Source: Candidatus Zambryskibacteria bacterium CG10_big_fil_rev_8_21_14_0_10_34_34 (GTDB lineage: Bacteria; Patescibacteriota; Minisyncoccia; Phycocordibacterales; WO2-35-19). Taken from it: DNA of 9,560 bases. Of this stretch, positions 1-6,384 are shown piece after piece (positions within the stretch are counted from its first letter, which is position 1; the number at the start of each line of letters is the position of its first letter). The position numbers were made by a program, and so were the translations under genes. The stretch covers positions 1 to 9,560 of the forward strand of contig PCXM01000041.1 in the NCBI GenBank assembly GCA_002771075.1. Direction: 5' to 3'. Below the pieces are notes generated by a model, which had not been told where the DNA came from, made no database searches, and saw nothing but the letters and a program-made list of their open reading frames with translations.

Positions 1-660
1 CTAAATGTTGAACACCGAGTGTTCAACATTTTTTGCGGTGCTTGTCTCTAAAAATTTTTGATAACCATTAGTTTTGAATTGTTCCAAAATGATATTCGGC
101 ACAATCAGATTGTCCCAACGATTTTTGGTACTGAAGTCTTGAAGACTTGACCACGGATAGTCACTGATCTTGTTTCTCCATTCAGCTAGTTCAGTGGGAT
201 TTTTGTGTATGTATGCTGATAAGTGAAGCAATTGATAGTTTTGTTCTACATGCACAGCTTTATATGGACCTTGGAATAAATGTCCTGATCTTTTATATTT
301 GGTGTTAAAATATTTTGTATAACTATTTAAAACTCTCTGCATATAAGAAGCGATACCACCTTCCTCCACCTCTTTAATAATTAAATGAAAATGGTTGGGC
401 ATTAGACAGAATGAGATTAATTCAACAAAACGATTCTCAACGATTTCTGTGACCTGTTCCTTATCAATGTTGAACACCGAGTGTTTAACAAAATTTTTAG
501 TTGGACGCCCGATATTTTGAAAAGTAATTGGGGATTGAAAATGGAGAATCAAAAAAAGAAATCGAGCCCAATCTCTTTTATCAATAAATATTTTTTGTTT
601 GGACATCCCCCTGTTAAAAATATGGTAATATTCGTTGGGAGCTATTTTTATTTCTCTCAT
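1..660 (-). CDS. IS200-like / REP-associated tyrosine transposase (Y1 HUH family)
   Basis: This 219-residue protein is a single-domain HUH nuclease of the Y1 transposase family, which cuts and rejoins single-stranded DNA at hairpins through a phosphotyrosine intermediate. Visible marks are the N-terminal YYHIFNRG (11-18), the metal-binding HFH within MPNHFHLI (87-94), the helix SYTKYFN (113-119) carrying the likely catalytic tyrosine (Y114 or Y117), and RSGHLFQGPYKAVHV (124-138) followed by YIHKNP, all typical of the RAYT branch. I chose the ATG at 660 because MREIKIAPNEYYHIFNRG matches the usual family start; the hydrophobic stretch upstream is AT-rich non-coding DNA. The gene is complete and ends in TAG. 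Oddly, the peptide HSVFNI occurs twice, at 60-65 and at the extreme C-terminus (214-219), and each copy is encoded by a palindrome that also lies outside the gene. No accessory TnpB gene is seen. The family call is firm; whether the protein is active is unknown. Confidence 0.9.
   Translation of the reverse strand: MREIKIAPNEYYHIFNRGMSKQKIFIDKRDWARFLFLILHFQSPITFQNIGRPTKNFVKHSVFNIDKEQVTEIVENRFVELISFCLMPNHFHLIIKEVEEGGIASYMQRVLNSYTKYFNTKYKRSGHLFQGPYKAVHVEQNYQLLHLSAYIHKNPTELAEWRNKISDYPWSSLQDFSTKNRWDNLIVPNIILEQFKTNGYQKFLETSTAKNVEHSVFNI
3..31. repeat. Palindrome copy 1 (transposase-associated), at gene 3' end
   Basis: A perfect 13-bp inverted repeat (3-15 and 19-31) around the loop CGA, core TGTTGAACAC/GTGTTCAACA. 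It overlaps the transposase stop codon and encodes its last residues. On the plus strand the hairpin runs into six T (29-34), so it could also terminate transcripts entering from the left. The same palindrome recurs at 468-490 and, in reverse orientation, at 699-721. Confidence 0.85.
468..490. repeat. Palindrome copy 2, inside the transposase gene
   Basis: Ten-base arms (468-477 and 481-490) around the loop CGA, with one change that still allows a G-U pair in the hairpin. It has the same orientation as copy 1 and lies in frame, encoding the internal HSVFNI peptide about 25 residues before the HUH motif. Confidence 0.8.
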
Positions 661-698
661 ACTTATATAATATAATAACATAATTAATAAAAATAAAT

Positions 699-721
699 TG
701 TTGAACACTCGGTGTTTAACA
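699..721. repeat. Palindrome copy 3, inverted, between transposase and prfB
   Basis: Ten-base arms (699-708 and 712-721) around the loop TCG, the reverse complement of the CGA loop in copies 1 and 2. The transposase gene is therefore framed by palindromes in opposite orientation, as in REP/RAYT units or the subterminal hairpins of IS200/IS605 elements. A degenerate half arm (GGTGTTTAA) follows at 729-737. The rest of the 661-767 gap is AT-rich, with several TATAAT-like strings too unspecific to call. Confidence 0.8.
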
Positions 722-767
722 AGAAGGGGGTGTTTAAGACAAAATTAAGATAAAAATAAGATAAAAA

Positions 768-1691
768 ATGGAAAAGCAAGAAATAGAAAATAAAATAAAG
801 GAATTGGAAGGGGAGATGGCAATGCCCGATTTTTGGTCTGATAAAGAAAAAGCCCAAGAAATAATAAAAGAAATTCAAAATTTGAAAGATGAATTAGAAG
901 GAGTGGGTCAATATGATAAAGGGGACGCGGTGATGACTATTTTTTCTGGTGCTGGAGGTGATGATTCGGAAGACTTTTCGGCTATGCTTTTAAAGATGTA
1001 TTTTAAATATTTTGAAAATAAAGGTTGGAGTTACGCTATTTTACATGAAAATCAAAATGATAATGGAGGATACAGAAATATTACGGTGGAAATAAATGGA
1101 CCCCACTTTGCTGAAGCTTCGCGGGGCTTCGGTCCCTATGGGACCTTGAAGAATGAGTCTGGTGTTCATCGGCTGGTTAGGATTTCTCCTTTCAATGCAA
1201 ATCAAAAGAGACATACTAGCTTTTCTATGGTGGAAGTAATTCCTAATTTTTCCGCCAAAGGCGGACCCGCCTCTGGCGGGGAAATAGAATTACCGCTATC
1301 AGAACTTAAAGTTGAACTCTCACGTTCTAGTGGACCAGGTGGTCAAAATATAAACAAAAGAGAGACAGCTGTGCGTATAGTTCATACTCCAACTAATCTT
1401 TCGGCTCAAGCAGATGGAGAGAGGAGTCAGGCCCAAAATAAAGAAAAAGCTTTAGCTATTCTAAAAGGAAAAATATTTAAAGCTTTGGAAGACAAGAGGA
1501 TTGAGAAGCAAGAAAATATGTATGTTAGTAAAACTACTGAAATAACTTGGGGAAATCAAATCCGCTCTTATGTCCTGCACCCATACAAGAAGGTCCGCGA
1601 CCATCGCACCGAAGTAGAAACCAGTGATGTGGAAGCTATCTTAGAAGAAGGTAAATTAGATAAGTTTATTGAAGCGGAGAAAAGTTTGTAA
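768..1691 (+). CDS. prfB: Peptide chain release factor 2, short form with two in-frame insertions
   Basis: RF2 reads UAA and UGA in the ribosomal A site and triggers peptidyl-tRNA hydrolysis. The type is set by SPF (140-142, in RISPFNANQKRHTSF), the RF2 stop-reading motif, where RF1 has PxT. The catalytic GGQ is at 191-193, and WGNQIRSYVL (261-270) is also typical. At 307 residues it is much shorter than the roughly 365 of E. coli RF2: the N-terminus starts near E. coli position 25 and about 50 residues of the domain 1 helical hairpin are missing between 45 and 52. Two stretches absent from E. coli RF2, about 116-123 and 162-171, are encoded by palindromes. The ATG at 768 follows an in-frame TAA at 762-764, so no upstream extension in this frame is possible; no Shine-Dalgarno is seen close to it. 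There is no in-frame UGA frameshift site. It heads the prfB-ftsE-ftsX run. Identity is certain; altered function is not shown. Confidence 0.96.
   Translation: MEKQEIENKIKELEGEMAMPDFWSDKEKAQEIIKEIQNLKDELEGVGQYDKGDAVMTIFSGAGGDDSEDFSAMLLKMYFKYFENKGWSYAILHENQNDNGGYRNITVEINGPHFAEASRGFGPYGTLKNESGVHRLVRISPFNANQKRHTSFSMVEVIPNFSAKGGPASGGEIELPLSELKVELSRSSGPGGQNINKRETAVRIVHTPTNLSAQADGERSQAQNKEKALAILKGKIFKALEDKRIEKQENMYVSKTTEITWGNQIRSYVLHPYKKVRDHRTEVETSDVEAILEEGKLDKFIEAEKSL
1113..1145. repeat. In-frame palindromic insertion in prfB (type 1)
   Basis: GGTCCC/GGGACC arms (1131-1136, 1140-1145) form a perfect 6-bp hairpin, preceded by GAAGC (1113-1117) and GCTTC (1126-1130). The block is much richer in GC than the rest of the gene. 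It encodes about residues 116-126; compared with E. coli RF2, 8-9 residues are extra here, just before YGTLKNESGVHRL. The exact insertion edges are inferred. Confidence 0.6.
1251..1280. repeat. In-frame twin-hairpin insertion in prfB (type 2), 10 codons
   Basis: Two adjoining perfect 6-bp hairpins: TCCGCC-AAA-GGCGGA (1251-1265) and CCCGCC-TCT-GGCGGG (1266-1280). Together they are exactly ten codons in frame and encode SAKGGPASGG (162-171), which has no counterpart in E. coli RF2. Removing it restores a continuous family-like segment (IPNF then EIELPLSEL). 23 of 30 bases are G or C in an AT-rich gene, which suggests an acquired palindromic element. Confidence 0.8.
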
Positions 1692-1712
1692 AAATTTAAA
1701 ATATAGTATAAT
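1686..1712 (+). promoter_or_regulatory. Possible promoter for ftsE-ftsX
   Basis: A perfect TATAAT (1707-1712) lies 15 bp after TTGTAA (1686-1691, four of six matches to TTGACA). A start about 7 bases downstream would fall at or next to the ftsE GTG and give an almost leaderless transcript. The region is AT-rich, so a chance match is possible. Confidence 0.3.
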
Positions 1713-1718
1713 GAAGGG

Positions 1719-2399
1719 GTGATAGTTTTTGATAATGTTTCAAAAAAATATGATGATGATTATGTCGCTTTAGACAAGGTCTCTTTTGTAGTCAATCCCA
1801 ATGAGTTTGTCTCTATTGTTGGACCAAGTGGCGCCGGTAAAACCACTTTGTTGCGGATGCTTTTAGCGGAAGATAAACCAACTGGAGGCAAAGTAATGCT
1901 TCATAATACTGATATACACACTCTTTCTGGTGAAGAAATAAATTTTGTGAGAAGGAAAATAGGAGCTGTTTTTCAAGATTTTAGACTTTTGTCTCAAAAA
2001 AATGTTTACGAAAATATTGCTTTTGCTATGGAAGCGGCGGGCAGACCTGATAATGAAATAGAATCTGATGTGCCTCATGTTTTAGAATTGGTAGATTTGG
2101 GAGGTAAGATTTGGAATTTCCCAAACGAACTTTCTGGCGGTGAAAAACAGAGAGTGGCTATCGCTAGAGCAATCGTCAATCAACCTGATATAATCATTGC
2201 AGATGAACCAACTGGCAATCTAGACCCAGTCAATACTTATGATATTGTTCAAATTTTAAAAAAAATAAATGATTTAGGAACTACCGTCATTTTGACCACT
2301 CACAATAAAGGAGTTATTGATTCAATCGGCAAAAGAGTGATAACTATGCAAGATGGTAAAATGATAAGAGATGATATAACAGGAAAGTATATTTTATAG
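1719..2399 (+). CDS. ftsE: Cell division ATP-binding protein FtsE
   Basis: FtsE is the cytoplasmic ABC-type ATPase that pairs with the membrane protein FtsX and drives divisome-linked activation of peptidoglycan hydrolases. The 226-residue length is normal. Visible motifs are Walker A GPSGAGKT (35-42), Q-loop Q86 in VFQDFRLL, signature LSGGEKQR (138-145), Walker B IIIADEP (158-164, D162/E163) and the switch histidine H195 in TTHNK. MIVFDNVSKKY matches the usual FtsE N-terminus, so I take the GTG at 1719 as start. The bases around it, AAGGGGTGAT (1714-1723), resemble the full Shine-Dalgarno complement with one base missing, so signal and start codon overlap, which is unusual. prfB ends 27 bases upstream. 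The next gene is ftsX, which secures the assignment against other ABC ATPases such as LolD. Confidence 0.95.
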   Translation: MIVFDNVSKKYDDDYVALDKVSFVVNPNEFVSIVGPSGAGKTTLLRMLLAEDKPTGGKVMLHNTDIHTLSGEEINFVRRKIGAVFQDFRLLSQKNVYENIAFAMEAAGRPDNEIESDVPHVLELVDLGGKIWNFPNELSGGEKQRVAIARAIVNQPDIIIADEPTGNLDPVNTYDIVQILKKINDLGTTVILTTHNKGVIDSIGKRVITMQDGKMIRDDITGKYIL

Positions 2400-2401
2400 A
2401 A

Positions 2402-2515
2402 ATGGATCCCGTTAGAAATCACGAAGATTAAAAATATGAAAAACACAATTAGCAGATTAAATAAAGTAAAAGAGAGCACCCCAGAGTGTGTAATCTTCTA
2501 TTTCTAACGGGATGG
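2402..2515. mobile_element. Hairpin (MITE-like) insertion between ftsE and ftsX
   Basis: Arms ATCCCGTTAGAAAT (2406-2419) and its exact complement (2500-2513) form a 14-bp stem. After small bulges (CAC and T) a second 8-bp stem follows, GAAGATTA (2423-2430) with TAATCTTC (2491-2498), closing a loop of about 60 bases. ATGG stands directly before the left arm (2402-2405) and again at 2512-2515, where it includes the ftsX start codon, as a 4-bp target duplication would. Without the element, ftsE would be followed by two bases and then the ftsX ATG. The loop has only a 23-codon reading frame from the ATG at 2436, with no recognisable product. The exact ends are uncertain because the right arm overlaps the repeat by two bases. 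Confidence 0.65.
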
Positions 2516-3450
2516 AAAAAAAAGATTTAAAAACAAAATTGAAAAGAATAATTAAAGCAGGTATTTTTAATTTTTCACGCAGTGGCTATGTCTCTTTTGC
2601 TTCAATGTTGGTTATGGTTATTACTTTATCTGTTATTGGCTCTGTTGTTTTCGTTAGTGCTATTTTAAATATCACTATGAATGAGTTGCGTGATAAGGTT
2701 GATATTAATGTTTATTTTGTATCTAACGCTCTTCCAGAGGACATTACTTCTTTGAAAACCAAAATAGAAGCTTTATCAGAAGTAAAAACGGTTGAATACA
2801 CTAGCCGTGAAGAATCTTTAGAAAAATTTAAACTTAGACATGAGAATGACCAAATTACTCTTCAAGCTTTGGAAGAGTTAGAAGAAAATCCTCTGGGAGC
2901 AGTCTTAAACATCAAAGCTAAACAACCTTCTCAATACGAAGGCATTGCTAATTTTTTAAATGAAGAAAATATTCTTTCAAGTGAAGGTGAAAAAATAATT
3001 GATAAAATAAATTATTTTGAAAATCGGGTGGCTATAGAGAAACTCTCTCGTATTATAGATTCGGCTGAAAGTCTCGGCTGGACTGTCTCTTTAGCTTTAG
3101 TGGTTGTTTCTATTATTATCACTTTTAATACTATTCGTTTGGCTATTTATATTTCTCGTGAAGAAATTTCTGTTATGCAACTTGTCGGTGCTAGTAAAAA
3201 TTATGTTAAAGGGCCATTTGTCGTTACTGGAATAATAGTTGGATTGGCTTCGGGACTTATTACGATGCTCTTATTTTTACCTATTTCTTATTGGCTTGGC
3301 AATCTGACCCAAAATTTCTTTATAGGATTTAATATCTTTGATTATTATATTAGTAATTTTTTTGAGATTATATTTATTATTCTGGGTTCTGGTGTTGCCA
3401 TAGGGGCAATATCAAGTTTGCTTGCGGTACGTAAATATCTGAAATTATAA
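2512..3450 (+). CDS. ftsX: Cell division protein FtsX (permease-like)
   Basis: FtsX is the inner-membrane partner of FtsE; its extracellular loop relays ATPase state to cell wall hydrolases or their activators. The 312 residues show the family layout: cytoplasmic basic N-terminus (1-25), membrane segment 1 (about 27-52), a large external domain (about 53-185), then segments at about 190-213, 236-258 and 283-305, ending in RKYLKL. The motif ISREEISVMQLVGASKNYV (214-232) between segments 2 and 3 is the conserved FtsX cytoplasmic loop. The ATG at 2512 has no clear Shine-Dalgarno, and its first two bases are part of the right arm of the hairpin element, so translation may depend on coupling or on hairpin melting. 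No alternative start is apparent before the conserved N-terminal part. pyrG starts 15 bases downstream, which suggests co-transcription. Confidence 0.93.
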   Translation: MEKKDLKTKLKRIIKAGIFNFSRSGYVSFASMLVMVITLSVIGSVVFVSAILNITMNELRDKVDINVYFVSNALPEDITSLKTKIEALSEVKTVEYTSREESLEKFKLRHENDQITLQALEELEENPLGAVLNIKAKQPSQYEGIANFLNEENILSSEGEKIIDKINYFENRVAIEKLSRIIDSAESLGWTVSLALVVVSIIITFNTIRLAIYISREEISVMQLVGASKNYVKGPFVVTGIIVGLASGLITMLLFLPISYWLGNLTQNFFIGFNIFDYYISNFFEIIFIILGSGVAIGAISSLLAVRKYLKL

Positions 3451-3465
3451 TAAGTTGAGGAGTAG

Positions 3466-5112
3466 ATGAAGAAGAAAAATCATAAATATATTTTTATTAT
3501 AGGAGGAGTAATGTCGGGAGTCGGTAAGGGTATAGCTTCATCTTCTATCGGTAAAATATTGCAAAGCAAAGGCTTTAAGGTCAATCCTATCAAGGTTGAC
3601 CCTTATTTAAATGTAGATGCTGGTAATATGAATCCGACAGAACATGGGGAAGTTTTTGTGCTGGATTCTGGGTTAGAGACTGACCAAGATATGGGCAATT
3701 ATGAGCGTTTTTTAGAGATGGATTTAAATGATGGTGATTATATGACTTCTGGTATGATTTACAAATATGTTATAGAAAAGGAACGAAATTTGGGATATCG
3801 TGGTAAATGTGTTGAAGCTATACCTCACGTTACTCAAGAAATTTTGAGACGCATAAAAAGCGCGAGTGATGAACATAATTCAGATATTTCTCTAATTGAA
3901 ATTGGAGGCACTATCGGAGATTATCAAAATATTCTTTTTATTGAAGCGGCGCGCACTCTTAAGATAAAAAATCCTAGAGATGTTATTTTTATTATAGTTA
4001 GCTATTTACCAGTGCCGGGATCTTTAGGTGAAATGAAAACTCGTCCTACTCAAAATGCAGTTCGCCAACTCAACTCATATGGTGTTCAACCAGATATTAT
4101 TATTGCTAGAGGTGTTCAGCTACTTGACCATAGACGTAAAGAAAAAATAGCGATGGCTTGCGCTATTTCTCCAGAAAATGTCATTTCAGCACCAGATATT
4201 AAAAGTATTTATGATGTGCCTATCAATTTTGAAAAAGACAAAATAGGAAGCATTATTTTAAAAGCTTTTCACTTACGTTCAAACACTAATGGAAATTCTT
4301 TAAAAGAGTGGAAAGATTTTATTCGTAAAAGAGATAAAGCAAAAAAAGAATTGCAAATCGCTGTGGTTGGTAAATATTTTGATACTGGCGATTTTGTTCT
4401 CTCTGATGCTTATGTTTCTGTTATTGAAGCAGTCAAATTTTCATCATATTGGAATGAAGCTTCAACCAAACTGACGTGGATAAATTCTAAAGAATACGAA
4501 ATAGACCCTAAAAAGATTTCTGAATTAAAAAAATACGATGGTATTATTGTGCCGGGGGGTTTTGGTGAAAGTGGTATAGAAGGGATAATTATGGCAATAA
4601 AATATGCTAGAGAAAATAAAATTCCGTATTTGGGTCTTTGTTATGGGATGCAGTTAGCAGTTATTGAATTTGCCAGAAATGTGGTTGGCTGGAGTGATGC
4701 TCATACGGCAGAAATAAATCCAAAATCTTCTCATCTTGTTATTGACATTATGCCAGAACAAAAAAAACTTTTAGCAGAAGAAAAATATGGAGCCACTATG
4801 CGTCTCGGTGCCTATCCTGCTATTTTGAAAAAGAATACTATTGCTCACAATGCTTATGATACAGAAGAAATTTTTGAAAGACACAGACATCGTTATGAAG
4901 TCAATCCAGAATATATAGAAGAGATAGAAAAAAATGGAATGATATTTTCTGGCACTTCTCCATCTGGTAAACTTCAAGAAATAGTTGAATTACCAAAATC
5001 TATTCATCCATTTTTTCTTGGCACTCAATTTCATCCAGAGTTTAAAGCCCGCCCACTTCATCCACACCCTCTGTTTACAGCTTTTATTAAGGCCTGTTTA
5101 AAGAATAAATAA
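3466..5112 (+). CDS. pyrG: CTP synthase (glutamine-hydrolysing)
   Basis: Makes CTP from UTP, ATP and glutamine, the last step of pyrimidine nucleotide synthesis, in the cytoplasm. The 548 residues match the usual length (E. coli 545). The synthetase domain (about 1-275) has the P-loop SGVGKG (17-22), DPYLNVDAGNMNPTEHGEVFV (45-65), EIGGTIGD (145-152) and KTRPTQ (191-196). The class I glutamine amidotransferase domain (about 296-545) has PGGFGESG (363-370), nucleophile C392 in GLCYGMQ and the dyad H523/E525 in QFHPEF. The P-loop reads SGVGKG instead of the common SSLGKG; to my knowledge this form is frequent in Candidate Phyla Radiation sequences. The start at 3466 is supported by a good Shine-Dalgarno, GAGGAG (3456-3461), four bases upstream. 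All catalytic residues are present, so it should be active. It follows ftsX closely, but I see no functional link beyond shared transcription. Confidence 0.97.
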   Translation: MKKKNHKYIFIIGGVMSGVGKGIASSSIGKILQSKGFKVNPIKVDPYLNVDAGNMNPTEHGEVFVLDSGLETDQDMGNYERFLEMDLNDGDYMTSGMIYKYVIEKERNLGYRGKCVEAIPHVTQEILRRIKSASDEHNSDISLIEIGGTIGDYQNILFIEAARTLKIKNPRDVIFIIVSYLPVPGSLGEMKTRPTQNAVRQLNSYGVQPDIIIARGVQLLDHRRKEKIAMACAISPENVISAPDIKSIYDVPINFEKDKIGSIILKAFHLRSNTNGNSLKEWKDFIRKRDKAKKELQIAVVGKYFDTGDFVLSDAYVSVIEAVKFSSYWNEASTKLTWINSKEYEIDPKKISELKKYDGIIVPGGFGESGIEGIIMAIKYARENKIPYLGLCYGMQLAVIEFARNVVGWSDAHTAEINPKSSHLVIDIMPEQKKLLAEEKYGATMRLGAYPAILKKNTIAHNAYDTEEIFERHRHRYEVNPEYIEEIEKNGMIFSGTSPSGKLQEIVELPKSIHPFFLGTQFHPEFKARPLHPHPLFTAFIKACLKNK

Positions 5113-5130
5113 TTAGGCGATATGTTTTAA

Positions 5131-5159
5131 TTGGAAAAAATAAAAAAGTTTTATATACT
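5131..5159 (+). promoter_or_regulatory. Likely promoter of the methyltransferase operon
   Basis: TTGGAA (5131-5136) and TATACT (5154-5159) are 17 bp apart, close to the sigma-70 consensus. Downstream, between the likely start site and the gene, are the palindromes TAAGTTTACTTA (5165-5176) and TATTTAAATA (5175-5184), which could be operators but may also be chance in this AT-rich DNA. Confidence 0.5.
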
Positions 5160-5190
5160 AATGGTAAGTTTACTTATTTAAATAGGTAAT

Positions 5191-6384
5191 ATGACAATGA
5201 TTAATACACAAATTCAAGAGAATAGAAAAAATATTGCTTTAAAAAATCAATATCATTTAAAATATCACGATAAAATAAATCTAGGAGCTTTTTATACACC
5301 AACTGAATATGTTGATATAGTTTGGGGTATGATAAAACCCTTTTTAAATTATAAAAGTATTGTCTTAGATAGCTCTTGTGGTTATGGTAATTTTTTTGAC
5401 TATCAAATAAATTACCCAAAAAAAGCAAATGATATTGATGTAATTGCAACTAATCAAACAAAAAATAATTTCCCTGAAATAGATGTTTATAGCAAAAATG
5501 CCTTATTGAATGTAGATAGAAAAATGTTTGATATCTCTGATAATAATGAGTTAATTGTTATAGGAAATCCTCCCTATAATGATATTACCTCTATAATAAG
5601 AAATGGTATAAAAAGAGATAATTTAGAAATTGACCCAGACATTAAAACAAGAGATTTTGGGATGTCTTTTTTATTATCATATGTAAAACTAAATGCAGAA
5701 ATAATATGTGTTTTGCATCCCTTATCTTATTTAATTAAAAAATCAAATTTTAATTTATTAAAAAAATTTACAGATAATTATAGATTAATTGATGGTATCG
5801 TTATAGATAGTGGGACATTCAAAGAAACTTCAAAAGGAATTTCTTTTCCCATATTAATTGCATTGTATAAAAAAGAAAAATTTGGAATGAATTATAATTA
5901 TATAAAAAATTATAAATTTAAGACAATAAGTAATAAAATTTTTTCTTTAAATGACTTTGATTTTATTCCAAATTACATTAATAAATATCCACTAAAAAAT
6001 ATTAAACCAAATGGAAATGATATTTTGTTTTGGACAATGAGAGATATAAATGCTTTAAAAAGAAATAGAACTTTTGTAGATGAATTTGGATATAATACTA
6101 TTATTATAGACAAAAATAAATTAGATTATTATGTTTATGTAGATGTATTTAAACAATTTAGTCATCTAATCCCATATTATTTTGGCAATTTAGATGTATT
6201 TATAAATAATGAAGAGTTTAAAAAATATAAAGATTATTTTATTTATGAATGTTTAACAAGAAATAGCTTTTTAAAAGATTATATTCAATATAATAAAAAT
6301 ATTTCTTTACAGGAGGCAAAAGAAATTATAATAAACTATTTTAAATCTTTAATAGGAAACCACTATGCATATCAAAACAATTAA
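5191..6384 (+). CDS. N6-adenine DNA methyltransferase, gamma class
   Basis: Predicted S-adenosylmethionine-dependent DNA adenine methyltransferase. Motifs occur in the gamma-class order: motif X GAFYTPTEYVD (32-42), motif I VLDSSCGYGNFF (58-69), which binds the cofactor, and catalytic motif IV GNPPY (125-129). HPLSYLIKK (176-184) and GISFPILIALYKK (216-228) resemble the later core strands of this fold. The C-terminal part (about 250-397) is rich in Asn, Lys, Ile and Tyr and would hold target recognition; I cannot predict the site. The gene is far poorer in GC than pyrG or prfB, and it has its own promoter, which suggests horizontal transfer. Two starts are possible: ATG 5191, or ATG 5197, which is better spaced (9 bases) from AGGT at 5184-5187. 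The downstream gene overlaps it by 20 bases. No restriction endonuclease motif is visible, so it may be an orphan methyltransferase or the remainder of a restriction-modification system. Confidence 0.85.
   Translation: MTMINTQIQENRKNIALKNQYHLKYHDKINLGAFYTPTEYVDIVWGMIKPFLNYKSIVLDSSCGYGNFFDYQINYPKKANDIDVIATNQTKNNFPEIDVYSKNALLNVDRKMFDISDNNELIVIGNPPYNDITSIIRNGIKRDNLEIDPDIKTRDFGMSFLLSYVKLNAEIICVLHPLSYLIKKSNFNLLKKFTDNYRLIDGIVIDSGTFKETSKGISFPILIALYKKEKFGMNYNYIKNYKFKTISNKIFSLNDFDFIPNYINKYPLKNIKPNGNDILFWTMRDINALKRNRTFVDEFGYNTIIIDKNKLDYYVYVDVFKQFSHLIPYYFGNLDVFINNEEFKKYKDYFIYECLTRNSFLKDYIQYNKNISLQEAKEIIINYFKSLIGNHYAYQNN

Noticed and set aside
661..708. Longer N-terminus of the transposase starting at 708 (16 more residues, hydrophobic).
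   Set aside because: The family begins at about REIKIAPNEYYHIFNRG. The extra residues come from AT-rich DNA running into the arm of palindrome copy 3.
1..721. CRISPR-like array from the repeated 23-base palindrome.
   Set aside because: Only three copies with unequal spacing (about 440 and 210 bases), one of them inverted and two inside a coding gene. This fits a transposase-associated palindrome, not an array.
725..740. AGGGGGTGTTTAAGAC resembles the RF2 programmed frameshift site (AGGGGGTATCTTTGAC in E. coli) just upstream of prfB, and its GAC is in the prfB frame.
   Set aside because: The key UGA is missing, a TAA at 762-764 closes the prfB frame before its ATG, and no start codon opens a plausible leader. 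The resemblance partly comes from the degenerate repeat arm (GGTGTTTAA). It could at most be a vestige.
2436..2507. Reading frame of 23 codons inside the ftsE-ftsX hairpin element.
   Set aside because: Short, lysine/asparagine-rich, no ribosome binding site, and its end is dictated by the palindrome arm. No sign of coding.
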